Assembly: GCF_019175285.1 (NCBI RefSeq)
Contig: NC_056525.1
Location: 121,610,543-121,674,542, forward strand
Length of the DNA stretch: 64,000 bases
From: Sceloporus undulatus
Taxonomy: Eukaryota; Chordata; Lepidosauria; Squamata; Phrynosomatidae
Direction of reading: 5' to 3'
In this document: piece by piece, positions 1 to 9,882 of the stretch
How the letters are laid out: each line of letters starts with the position of its first letter
Position numbering within the stretch: the first letter of the stretch is position 1
Program-made: the position numbers and the translations under genes
Notes under the pieces: model-generated
The model's database searches: none
Seen by the model: the letters and a program-made list of their open reading frames with translations, nothing else
Told to the model about the DNA's origin: nothing

Positions 1-485
1 TTACTTCCCCCAATGGAATCTGAAAGGCAAAATGTGGAAGGGGAAAGAAGTGGGGAAATGTTGCTTTTTAAAGACACCTAGCTCTGAGGATTCATGCAGT
101 ACAATCCAAGGTGTGTCTGCTCAGCAGTAAGTCACATTGTCTTCAATGGAATATGCTCCACCCACCAATCATAAGTAGGGTTGCTGGATTACAGGGCCTG
201 ACCCAGAGTCTCCAGTGTTTGTGAGTTATCTCTAGGCAAAAGACAAAGGTGAAAACTGTCCATTTTGGAGGCTCTGGCTCCGAATAAGAGGAAAGGGCTG
301 TGTGCAAATTCCCAGCTCGGTTAGTAGAACTGCAGGTTGCTACAACATGTAAGTCTTAACTGATTTGTTGCTCAACCTTGCAAATATTCATTAGGCTGGT
401 CAATGTACTTGCTCACTTAGCCTGTGCCTTACTTGCAGTCACTTGGGCACCAAGGCTCATCCATGTTTCTGTTTTGCTAGAAACA
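1..485. other. Unannotated stretch
   Basis: No convincing ORF, RNA gene or recognisable repeat was seen here. The sequence is ordinary AT-leaning intergenic or intronic DNA ahead of the first SINE. Confidence 0.5.
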
Positions 486-1078
486 TGTTGTGTGCCTTCA
501 AATCATTTCTGACTTATGACAGTCTTAAGGCGAACCTATCACAGGGCTTTCTTGGCAAGATTTGTTCAGAGCGGGTGTGCCAGTGGCATCCCTAGTGTTG
601 GTATCATCCATTGTGAGTGCCATGTGGGTGGTGGTGGCAGCCTTCCTGATCCCTTGGTTGTCTGTAGAGACCAGCTAGGAGCCAGCCAATGGCTAGCTCC
701 CTGCTCTTTCCCCAATGCTTTGGCTAGCTCAGGCAAGTTAGCCAAAGCACCAGGCCAGCAGTGGAGGGGCAGGCACTGGTAGCAGCATTGTACCCTCCAT
801 AGTGGAAGGAAGTGCCAACCGCCTCCTCTCAGGTGTCACCTAATAATAATAATAATAATATTTTTAATTTGTATACCACTTTTCCTCCAGACCTAGTGGG
901 ATCCACACCCCCACAACCTCCTAGTGATGCCACTGGGTTTCCATTTGCCCTCCTCTGAGCCTGAGAGAGAGAGAGTGGCTTGTCCAAGATCATCTAGTGT
1001 GTCTCCATGGTTGAGCAGGGATTCAAACCCTGGTCTCCCAGAATACAAGTCCAATGCTTAAACCACCACACTGGCACT
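486..1078 (-). mobile_element. tRNA-derived lizard SINE, antisense, split by an insertion
   Basis: The left piece (486-580) starts with TGTTGTGTGCCTTCAAATC, the reverse complement of the family's 3' tail. It runs through the 'ggcaagatttgttcagag' body. The right piece (about 936-1078) resumes with the 'cctctgag..ctgagagag' body and ends with the tRNA-like head in reverse (GGTCTCCCA...CCACACTGGC). The two halves join cleanly if 581-935 is removed, so one SINE copy was opened by a later insertion. Confidence 0.75.
581..935. mobile_element. Short DNA transposon inserted in a SINE
   Basis: The block begins CAGTGGCATCCCTAG and ends CTAGTGATGCCACTG, imperfect terminal inverted repeats of about 15 bases (14 of 15 pair). 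It sits exactly where the surrounding SINE is interrupted. The interior carries an (AAT)n run at about 842-859 and a LINE-tail-like phrase after it, so it may be composite. The CAGTGGC terminus is hAT-like, but a clear 8-bp target duplication is not visible. Superfamily is therefore only a suggestion. Confidence 0.5.
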
Positions 1079-1913
1079 GTAGAAGCCAGTTGGCCAGATT
1101 AAATGTTTCTCATCTCGCCTCCCTAAGTAAGCAAGTTGGAACAATCCTTTAATTTTACCTTGATCTGGGGGGGGGGGGGAGATGGCCCTGTAAAGCTAAA
1201 TGCAAAGAGCCAAAGAGATCTAGATAAAACATTTGAAGAAAAAAAGAAAAGAAAAGCTCAGCAAGGTTGTAAAATGTTTTGAAATCCAAATCAGACCAAC
1301 TCATGTTTAGCAAGCTTTTGAATCTCACATGATTTGTTTCAGATACAGTTATTGAGAAAATTGTTTAAAGAGTTTTTTAAATACCGTAAAGAGATGGAAT
1401 AAGCTCTTACACATTCAGGTTGGCTTCTTGTGTGTATTTGAGTGCTCCAGAAAAGAGGAATGAGAACTGTTGATTCAGTTAATGTGCTTGGTCTTGCGCA
1501 AAAGATAGTTTCAAGCGTGCCATGATTTAAACAACTGGAGTGGCAAAAGCTTTGGATTGATGCTATTTCTCCCTTTCTAACCCCATTCAGGACTCAGGAT
1601 ATCCACAAGCAGAGACAACATTGCCAGATTATTGTGAACTGGATTATATTTGGTAAAACATATTAGCCAATGAAGTCCTGCTCTATTTTGCCATATAATC
1701 TTCAACTGAGAAGATTAGGATTCTGAGTCACCAAGACATTTTCTCTCCAACAGTTGTAGAAGGTTTGGATGAGATTCCTGTAGACATTGTTGTTGCCCAC
1801 CGCTTCCTTCTTCATATTGATGTAAAATTCCAAAGTGAAATAATCTCTTCCATGAAACCACCTTGATGCAAACTAAGTGATGTAATGGGAAGCTTCAGCA
1901 CCTAACAAGGTTT
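1079..1913. other. Unannotated stretch with a G-run
   Basis: There is a 12-13 base G homopolymer at about 1167-1179. Otherwise nothing recognisable as a gene or repeat was seen. Confidence 0.45.
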
Positions 1914-1990
1914 TGTTGTTAACTGTCTTCAAGTCGATCTCGACTCATGGTGACCCTATGGATGAGATATCTCCAAAATAACCCTGTCCT
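1914..1990 (-). mobile_element. RTE/BovB-clade LINE, 3' terminal scrap, antisense
   Basis: Read on the minus strand this gives a 'ggagatatctcatccatagggtcaccatgagtcg...' terminus ending in GTTAACAACAA. It matches the 3' ends of the longer RTE copies at about 15.8 kb and 25.6 kb. It is only the last ~75 bases; no coding sequence is retained. Confidence 0.6.
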
Positions 1991-2144
1991 CCACTGCTCC
2001 ACATTTACAGAGTGGAGGACAGTGATTAGTAGACCTGGGTGGATGCCTTTAACTTCAACTGTACCTGCCCATTCTTCTTGCAAATGCCATGCCTACCTTC
2101 ACCCTTTGGTTAAAATGTGCTTGGATTATTCTTCATCCTCATAA

Positions 2145-2345
2145 TGTTTAAATACTCTAAAGGCACCAGATCCTCTCTGATCTTGGAAGTTAAGCAGGGC
2201 CAGCTCTGGTTAGTACATGAATGGGAGATCATCAATAGGTGTTAATAATAATAGGTGTTAATAATAGATGCATAGGCTGTGTCTCAGAAGGCACTGGAAA
2301 CCCTATGAAATTCATGGGGTGACCATAAGTCAGCAAATGTTTTAA
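2145..2345 (+). mobile_element. 5S rRNA-derived SINE (5S-Sauria type)
   Basis: The head contains 'tctgatcttggaagttaagcagggccagctctggttagtacatgaatgggaga' in pieces, which parallels the vertebrate 5S rRNA internal promoter region. The body and tail read 'cagaaggcactggaaaccctatgaaattcatgggg' and 'gaccataagtcagcaaatg'. Between them 'ataataggtgttaataat' is duplicated, a local expansion. The 5S region is too diverged and too short to be a functional 5S gene. Confidence 0.75.
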
Positions 2346-2362
2346 AGACATACATTTACACA

Positions 2363-2587
2363 GGCCCTATACAGACAGCCAAAATAAAGCTGCTTCGAGT
2401 CATTTTGGAGGTATGGTGTTTCAATGATGCATGCATCCTAAGAGTCTGGAAACTGCACCAGAGCTGCACTCTAGTCCTTAGTGAGGCTTTGGTGCGGCTT
2501 CTGGACTCTTAGGACGCATATATCATTGAAACACCATACCACCAAAGTGACTCGAAGCAGCTTTATTTTGGCTGTCTGTATCAGGCC
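2363..2587. mobile_element. Foldback MITE family A, copy 1
   Basis: This is one long imperfect hairpin. The left arm runs from the 'acagacagccaaaataaagctgcttcg' terminus to 'ctgcactctagtcctta', and the right arm is its reverse complement ending GGCTGTCTGTATCAGGCC. Arms are about 110 bases with a very short loop. Two more copies lie at 6006-6240 and 30835-31067. There is no coding capacity, so it is a non-autonomous element mobilised in trans. ORFs through it are palindrome artefacts. Confidence 0.8.
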
Positions 2588-2787
2588 ATGGTCTAGCAAA
2601 ATGATGCTTGCTCTCTCAATATCCAGTCTCATTTCTGAGGTGATGAGCATAAGGTTGCAGTCGGGCTCCCTCCAAATCTCTAGCCAAGAGATGCAAGTAG
2701 AAGAGACTAGGAAAGGAGGAGAGTCCAGAAGAGCAAAGTGTTTCTGGTACACCAATGATACCCCCAGTTCAACATTAGTATATAATG

Positions 2788-2900
2788 CAGGAGTGGGCAA
2801 CCCACAGCCTTTGAGCCATATATGGATCTCATACTAATCTAGTGAAGCCTAGGCCTAATTTCAAAAACCCTCTGCAGGCTATTTATTCAGTTCTCTGCTA
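2788..2900 (+). mobile_element. hAT-like DNA transposon remnant
   Basis: Begins CAGGAGTGGGCAACCCAC, a typical terminus of non-autonomous hAT elements (compare CGGGGGTAGGCAACC at 40067). No matching right end was found, so it is a 5' relic. Confidence 0.4.
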
Positions 2901-2968
2901 ACTGGGCTGGTCTTCCATCCTTCAGTATCCTACTAGACAGGGAGGGAGAGGGAAAGAACAGATGATGG

Positions 2969-2969
<1 letters not shown>

Positions 2970-3007
<38 letters not shown>

Positions 3008-3008
3008 G
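2970..3008. repeat. (GA)n microsatellite
   Basis: Nearly uninterrupted GA dinucleotides with one AAAG interruption. Confidence 0.95.
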
Positions 3009-3227
3009 ATGCTTCTATCTACTTTTGGCTTTGGTTCCACCTACCACTTACATCAAGCCCACCCACCACTGGCATGTAATCCTTACTAAACTACCTCACG
3101 GAAGTGCAGCCCTTCACTGTAAAAAGGATTCCTACTTTTGGAATAGTAAATAGCAAACACATTATAGGTAAACAGAGCAACATGCCCTTTTGAGCCTTTC
3201 TCCTGCTTGACTTTTTTTTTTTTTTGT

Positions 3228-3325
3228 ATACAATTGCCAGAATCCACACCAGCACATCCACCAGCCATGCTGGCTGTGGTATTCTGGCAGTTGTAGTCAA
3301 AAAGTAGCCTGTCCAAGCTCTGAAA
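3228..3325. mobile_element. MITE family E-like fragment
   Basis: Contains the mirror phrases 'gccagaatcc...ccagccatgctggctgtggtattctggcagttgtagtc' and ends in 'aaaaagtagcc...ccaagctctg'. The same design recurs at 47209, 55262 and 57792: an interrupted hairpin with an AGTARCTTTT..CAAGCTCTG end. Old and degraded; superfamily unassigned. Confidence 0.4.
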
Positions 3326-4705
3326 TTTTGAAGTGTCACCTGGTGACTCTGGCAAAGAGGCTAAATCCTGAGATCTGTCCCCTGTACAATCCCAAGGGCA
3401 AAGCACCTGCTTTTATCTTTCCTAAGAAGAGACTGCTAATGTGAATGTTGCGCTAGAGATAACTTATCTTCCTGGTAATCCCTTGCTTGCACTTTTAAGG
3501 TTGTTAAAAGGGGTTTAAGGATCAAGTCACTCTCTCCTAGCCTTTCCTATGTTACAATAGGTGTGTATACTTGCAGATGTGCCATCTGCTGAAGTAGAAA
3601 CAATTATTTCCAAATTGTTAAAAAAAATTGCCCAGGTGTTCAGACTTCAGCACTACAGTGTTGAACCATGCAATGTTCATGGCATTTCTAAGTTCAGATA
3701 GTACTGTCCTCACATGCCAACTGCTAAATACTTGAAATTTCTTCAGATTTTGAAATCAAGGGGCTTTAAAAATCTGATGGCATATCTTGGTTACTTGATT
3801 GAGCATGCATAATTTAGGACATTTTATAACTTACCATATTACATAATTACAATAGCATACTAATGTTATTGCATGCCAACTATCCAGTACTATCAATGGG
3901 TTTTGACCCATTTAACCCGCATCAAAAAGATGCTGGTTTTTTCAGGGTCTTTTGGACTGAATCAATTTATTCTGAAATAAATCGATTCAGCCCAAATGGG
4001 AATCATGCGGATGCAAACCCGCCTCGGCAGCCTGGCTTTTCTGGCCTCTCCACCTTGACCATGCCTCCCTCCTTCCGGCTTGGCCATACCCCCTTCCACC
4101 TCATCCTTGCCTCTCCACTCCAGCCATGCCTCTCCTGTCCCAATCATGTCTTTCCAATCAGCGCAAACTGCAGTGGGAACCACATTCTGCTACTGAACCG
4201 AATCATGGATTCAGTTCAGAAACTGACTCCCAGGTAAGTGGGAATGAGGCCAAAAAGTATTGCAAAAACACTGAGCATTCAACATACTAAAACTGTGCTG
4301 TGTAATAAGCCAAACCATTCCTGCAAAATCTGGGTTCAAAGTGAAGGAGATGGCTCTCATTCCCAGAAAATGGAAGCAGAAGACAGGCTGGGAATTTAGG
4401 GTGGACAGATCAATAGAAAGAATAATAGAAAGGAAGTACTGCTGAAAAGGAGGACAGCGCACTTGTATTGTTAATATCGTGTAAGGAGATTACCACACAA
4501 GGCTTTAAAACTGCTATTAAAGCTACAGAATTATGCCTTTAGCAATACTTATTGCACAACGTCATCTCTGTCTCGTCACTATCAGGTGTTCTTAGGGTAT
4601 CCCTTCTCATTGTCTGGGAAAACCTCTTAATAAGCTCCTAATAGTGCTCAGGTGAAAATGGCTTGGGTCCAGGCCATTTGAAGGACTGTAGCTCTCTTTT
4701 TATAA
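3326..4705. other. Unannotated stretch with one small hairpin
   Basis: An imperfect inverted repeat with ~15-base arms (CTGAATCAATTTATT and its near complement) lies at 3957-3990. A 124-codon plus-strand ORF (3863-4237) has low-complexity Pro/His-rich composition and no recognised domain, so I do not call it a gene. Nothing else was recognised. Confidence 0.4.
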
Positions 4706-4933
4706 AGAGCCAATGTGGTATAGTGGTTTGAATGTTTGACTCTGTTACTGTAGACCAGGTTTCAAATTCCTGCTCGGTCATGAAAACCCACTGGCTGATC
4801 TTGGACAAGTCTTACACTCTAGTTTCAGCCCCAGAAGAAGGCAATGGCAAATCTAATCTGAGCAAATCTTGCCAAGAAAACCCCATGATAAAGTTGCCAT
4901 AAGTCAGAAATGACCTGCAGGCACACAGCAACA
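4706..4933 (+). mobile_element. tRNA-derived lizard SINE
   Basis: Essentially full length. It has the tRNA-like head ('agagccaatgtggtatagtggtttga'), the central 'gaaggcaatggcaaa' and 'caaatcttgccaagaaaac' blocks, and the tail 'ccataagtcagaaatgacc...gcacacagcaaca'. Substitutions are scattered throughout, so this is an old copy. Confidence 0.85.
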
Positions 4934-6005
4934 ATATCCCTTTAAAAGCCCATTAGATCTCTAAGATCATTGCTGGATGACTCTTTGGTAATAGGATAAT
5001 TATTCTGTTGCCCTTACAGGCACATCTGTTTGATTATTATTTTATAATATGATGTGTTCACATGTAAACTATATACTAATTAGTGCAAGCCTCCAGCCTG
5101 AGATTGGAGGAAATATTGGCAACACTACTTGATGTAAGGAGAAGTAACTACACTCTGGTCTCCATGCTTTAAGCAGCCATACTTTTCCCCCTTGGAAATA
5201 CTGCCATTGCTGCAAAGGAAGGTGCTTTTTAGCTCCTGAAATCAGAGGAGCCATGGCGAACAGGAGCAGAAGCTGGCAGAGCTCATCTGGAATTTCAAAT
5301 GCCAAGTCGGGCACAAAGCTGGGGGTGGGAAAAGAGAGGGTGCTGCCATGACAACGCTTCCTGTTCACACAAAAAGAGCTGTCCTTTTTGCCAAAACCTC
5401 ATTTTTCTCTCAAGGCATGCCGGCACGGAAATCTCAGAGATGAGGGTCGTACGCAGGCCAAGAACGGCCTGAACTGAGGGGCTGTACGAAACGCAGGCCC
5501 ACCCCGAGCTTCCCCTCATCTGAGAAAGGCATCCTTTCCGCTCCTTTATAAGCTGGGCTAAGTTTAGTCTTTTTTCAGTGAACAAAACTGCAAGACTTGT
5601 TGTTAACCCTGTCAACTGTTTTGCTTTGTTTTCTGAATCAGCTTTTTCCATCGTAAAGCTTTTGTTGGATTAGGACTCCTGAAGTCTCACCACTGCAATT
5701 CAAGTGCAAGGGCAGCTGAAAGGCTTCCCTACTGGTGGCTCAGGGTTGCCAAAGGCCCAGTGAGAAAACTGGCCACAAAAGCATGCCCTGGAGGGAAAAT
5801 TATGGGGTTGCCAGACCAAAAACTGAAGAGAGCTCCCATACCCTTACTGGTTGTGTAGAAGTGGGGATTTTAGCAGGTAAAAAGCAACATCGGTTAAAAT
5901 GTGAAGCTGGGGGAACACAGACCTTTTGGCCCATGTAGACAGCCTCTCAGTCACGGAAACCTAGTCCTGAATCTGCAAGATCTTAACAGAGCTATTCATA
6001 ATAAA
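4934..6005. other. Unannotated stretch with a small CpG cluster
   Basis: About nine CpGs fall within 5419-5540, against a strongly CpG-poor background, followed by CCTTTATAAGC at about 5545. This could be a small regulatory element. No transcript structure was seen. Overlapping minus-strand ORFs of 99 and 118 codons carry no recognised domain. Confidence 0.35.
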
Positions 6006-6240
6006 GGGCCTGAACAGACAGGCCAAAATAAAGCTGCTTCGGGTCACTTTGGAGATATGCTGTTTAAATGACACACACATCTTAAGAGGCCAGAAGCTGC
6101 GCCAAAGCTGCACAGTAGTCCTTAGGACTGGAGTGTGGCTTTGATGCGGCTTCCAGCCTCTTAGGACACATGCATCATTTAAACAGCATACCTCCAAAGT
6201 GACCTGAAGCAGCTTTATTTTGTCCTGTCTGTTCGGGCCC
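6006..6240. mobile_element. Foldback MITE family A, copy 2
   Basis: Starts GGGCCTGAACAGACAGGCC and ends in CTGTCTGTTCGGGCCC, with the same hairpin arms as the copies at 2363 and 30835. The two ends pair over about 110 bases. No convincing target duplication is visible, so superfamily is left open. Confidence 0.8.
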
Positions 6241-6261
6241 ATAGTCTCTTGAAAATCTCTC

Positions 6262-6315
6262 ATTCATAGGGTTGCCATAAGTCAAAGCCAACTTGATGAC
6301 AGTTAACAAACAACC
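6262..6315 (+). mobile_element. RTE/SINE 3' tail scrap
   Basis: 'agggttgccataagtcaaagccaacttgatgacagttaacaaacaac' is the shared 3' terminus of the RTE LINE and the SINEs mobilised with it. Too short to say which. Confidence 0.5.
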
Positions 6316-6480
6316 AGCAATATCTCACTATAGTGGGGAAGACAGTGTTCAAATGGTCTGTATGTCTTTTGAATTTTATTGTTCAGATACTTAATGACAG
6401 CAGGGTACTTCAGACCACCTGTTCTCTCTTCTTATGATTCTTTACCTTTTAATGAGACTTTGAACAACCCTCATATATAA

Positions 6481-6585
6481 CAGAGATGGGTAACTGACCC
6501 TTCAGAGCTGCAACTCTCATCTGTCCTAGCCACCTCTGCCAATAGTAGGGGATAGTAGGAGTGGTACTTCAGCAACATGTGAATA
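6481..6585 (+). mobile_element. Old hAT-like MITE fragment
   Basis: 'agagatgggtaactgacccttcag...ctgcaactctcatctgtcctagcc' has the layout of short palindromic hAT-type MITEs found in amniotes. Related scraps lie near 32431 and 48100. The right end is poorly defined. Confidence 0.35.
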
Positions 6586-6860
6586 GCCACAACATTCCCA
6601 TCCTAAAACATCAGATGCTTTTGACAGTAAATTGTCTACTGCAAAACAGTTCACATGACCACCCTACTGCATTCCAATATGCAATATTCTCTTCAAATAG
6701 AGCAGCAGGATGGAGAATAAGGTGACATAGGAAAGGGGCCAGATTGAATCAAATCTGCGATATATCAGTCCATGACAAAATGGCAGAATAGCAACAGGAC
6801 AGCAGCCGGAGACACCTACTGGTTGGGTCTTTTGCTCCACCAATGTGAACAGATCTGCTT

Positions 6861-7396
6861 GAATCATAGAATAATAGTTAGAAGATACCCCAAGGGCCAT
6901 CCAGTCCAACCCCATTCTGTCATGCAAGAACTCACAATCAAAGCACTCCCAGCAGATGACCCTCCAGCCAGCCTCTGCTTAAAGACCTCCAAGGAAGGAG
7001 ACTCCACTACACTCCGAGGGAGTGTGTTCCACTGTCGAACAGTCCTTACTGTCAGGATGTTCCTCCTAATGTTGAGGTGGAATCTCTTCTCCTGTAGCTT
7101 GCATCCATTGTTCCGGGCCTTATTCTCTGGAGCAGCAGAAAACAAACTTGCTCCATCCTCAATATGACACTCCCTCAAATACCTAAATAAGGCTATCATA
7201 TCACCCCTCAACTGTCTCTCCTCTAGGCTAAACATACCCAGCTCCCTAAGTCTTTCCTCACAGGGCATAGTTTCCAAACCCTTCACCATTTTGGTTGCCC
7301 TCCCCTGGCCACACTCTAGCTTGTCAACATCTTTTTTGGATTGTGGTGCCCAGAACTGGATGCAATATTCCAGGTAAGGCCTGAACAAAACTGAGT
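6861..7396 (-). mobile_element. CR1 LINE, 3' end of ORF2 and tail
   Basis: On the minus strand this encodes the C-terminal part of a CR1 ORF2 protein. Visible landmarks are RPYLEYCIQFWAPQ, KKDVDKLE, ATKMVKGLE, LRELGMFSLEERQLRGDMIA, QWNTLPRSVVESPSLEVFK. The 3' tail with 'ccaaccccattctg' and 'gaatcatagaataat' is the known CR1 end. The reading frame is open over most of this length, but the RT domain and 5' part are missing, so it is a dead 5'-truncated copy. Confidence 0.85.
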
Positions 7397-7833
7397 TCAG
7401 CATCTGTCTGGGAGGACCACATTTGCAGATGGCTAGCACTGCATCCCTTATAGAAGAAACTTCTGGTTTAAATCATTCCTAAACAAACACACTCCTCCTT
7501 ATTGTATTAAGGTGTTGTGCTTCTACACTGCCCTGAGGGGATAACACCATTCTTAACTGTCACTGGCTGAGCTATTTGCTTTATTCACAGAATTATCCTG
7601 AACTGCTCAGGTTAAACAAGACTAACAACAAATAAAATAAAATAAAAAATACAACCACCATTGCTCTCTAAAACATTTGTTAAAAAGAGCAAAGAGGAGG
7701 GTAACAAAAGGATACTCCTCCAATTATATTTCTTGGGGAATCTGACCCACTTTCTCATATACAGCAGCTGGCATTATGTTAGTTGCATATGTTAGTTACA
7801 TAATGTCAGTGATAAGACCAGTTTGTGTGTATG
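7397..7833. other. Unannotated stretch
   Basis: An AAATA-rich patch lies around 7625-7650. Nothing else recognisable. Confidence 0.4.
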
Positions 7834-8015
7834 TGTGCTGTAGTGGTTTGAGTGTTGGTTTACAGTTCTGGAAACCAGGGTTCAATTCCCGGCTTGGCCA
7901 TCGAAACCTACTGAGTGACTTTTGATAAGTCACATACTCTCAGTCTTGGAAAACCCTATACTGTAATAGGGTCGCCATAAGTCTGAAACGACATGAAGGC
8001 ACATAACTACAACAA
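7834..8015 (+). mobile_element. tRNA-derived lizard SINE, internally deleted
   Basis: The head 'gctgtagtggtttgagtgttgg', the box-B-like 'ggttcaattcccggc', and the tail 'gtcgccataagtctgaaacgac..gaaggcacataac' are present. About 40 bases of the central part are lost. Confidence 0.8.
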
Positions 8016-8017
8016 AC

Positions 8018-8090
8018 ATGCCTTCAAGTTGCCTGTTTATGACTTATTATGACCACATGAATTTCATAGGTTTGTTGTTGTGGTGGTGGT
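8018..8090 (-). mobile_element. 5S-derived SINE, tail fragment, antisense
   Basis: 'tgccttcaagttgcctgtttatgac...ccacatgaatttcatagg' is the reverse of the 5S-SINE 3' half seen at 2145 and 15856. It abuts the preceding SINE tail to tail. Confidence 0.55.
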
Positions 8091-9651
8091 TGTTGCAGAG
8101 AGAAGAAGTCACTACCTCCTTTGCTCAAATGACGTCCATCCACCCCAAGACTCACCTTCCTCCTGTGACTCCCTCCATGATCACTTAGCGGCCAGCGGAA
8201 ACTGAGAGTATTGGAGAAGTATTCAGCTATATCCTTATAGCTAGATGCAGAAGGACAAAGGCATTCTCTAGGACTAAATGGCCACGAAGAAGGTGAATTC
8301 TGCAGGAAGGGAGTGGGAAAACATAATATTGTTCTACCTGAGTGGATCTTTACAATACATCTCCCTACGCAGGATCTGCCCCATCATGTCGCAGCACTGT
8401 GTCTGTAAATAAGCTAACCAGAATTTAATCCTCCTTGATAGATGCCAGAAGTAAAAAAAGCCACAGTGTGTGAAAAAATATGTTCATCCCCTATTCTTGT
8501 TTGATTAAAAACAATATTCTTTTAGAGCCAGGCATACTGCACATACTCAAAGATATGCTGTCTGAAATGTGATTTTTTGAAAACAAGGTGTAAGAAGAGT
8601 TGTGTGTGATTTGAATAAAAACAGCCCAGCAGCCAGCCAGCCAACCAAGTTTTTGAAGAAGACTTCAAAAAACCTACAAATATGAATATGGAAAAATATA
8701 TTTAGATTATGTTTAGTAGACATATGTGTGTGTTAGGTTTGTGAATATCACGTTTGTTATATCATGGATATTTGCTGTGGCTGTATGCTAGTGTGATCAT
8801 ATGTAAAAAAGATATTTAAAAAAATATGGAGAAAAAAAAGCACTCTGTGCATGTTTTGACACACTCAGTTTGAAGTGCCAGAACTTTTGCAGGGCAGCAT
8901 TGGCAGCTTTACGTATGTCACTGAGACCAAGGAGGGGAAAAAATGCTAAGTCTGGAGAGATGCTAGTGAACCAGCTGGTTCTAGCCATAGGGCACAGGAA
9001 TGCTTTTGCTTTCTCTGCTTGGCAGAAAAACCACCCTGGGGTGCTGTCTGTGGACTGCAGGACTTTGCACAAACAGGGGAATACCAAGAATGCTGACACG
9101 AAACATATTGAACCAATTAACCCCTTTGGGCCATCTCATTTCCTTGTACGAAACAACAAACATCTTATATAACTGAAACTTGGCCCTGGTAGAGTCCAAG
9201 AAGGGAGGGGCCTGAGATGGCTGGCTGGCAGGCAATGCAATAAAGATGGGAAGCTGAATAACTGATGGCATCCATCCTAGGGACACAGTGCAGGCAGGGT
9301 ATGTTCACAATCACACAAGGCTGTGTGTGCATGGCATCAGTCACCACAGAAGGGGATGCAAAGGAAGGGAAATGAAAAATTTCCCCCGAACTGTTGAGGC
9401 GTGCTTGAGCTGAATCAAGTCATGTTTTGCTAATGTGCAAATCGCATGCAAGATCTGGGATGCATGCAGACATACTTTTCAACATGTTGTTTATTTTCTC
9501 TCCTGCAAAGCAGGACTGCCTTCCCTGCACCTACATGTGTACTTATAAGCAATCTGAACAATGAATTTGATTATTTATTTTTATTCTCTCTTTCCCAACA
9601 GTCCTCAAAAGGACCACCCAGTTTTTAAAATCCTCTGTAAGTTCAGAAGTA
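8091..9651. other. Unannotated stretch
   Basis: Several overlapping ORFs of 60-101 codons occur between 8797 and 9347 on both strands, but none shows a domain or a biased composition expected of an exon. No repeat was recognised. Confidence 0.4.
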
Positions 9652-9882
9652 CAGTGGGCCCTTGGTATCCAGTGGGGTTTGGTTCCAGGACCCCCTGTGG
9701 ATATCAAAACCTGTGGATGCTTAAGTCCTATTCAATACATTGGCATAGTGAAATGGTGTCCCTTATATAAAATGGCAAAATCAAGGTTGGCTTTTGGAAT
9801 TTATATTATTTTTGAATATTTTCAAGCCATGGATGATTAGATCCGTGGATAAAAAAAATCTGTGGAGAAGGAGGGCTGACTG
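9652..9882 (-). mobile_element. pogo/Tigger-like MITE
   Basis: Starts CAGTGGGCCCTTGGTATCC after a TA and ends GGAGGGCTGACTG. The interior has the family phrases 'ttatataaaatggcaaaatcaagg' and 'atattttcaagcc'. The CAGTYGGCCCTC-type ends and TA target are those of pogo/Tigger elements of the Tc1/mariner superfamily. Sister copies lie at 14257, 35536, 38611 and 50629. Confidence 0.8.

Noticed and set aside
2471-2837. Mirror ORFs on both strands
   Set aside because: Produced by the palindromic MITE at 2363-2587.
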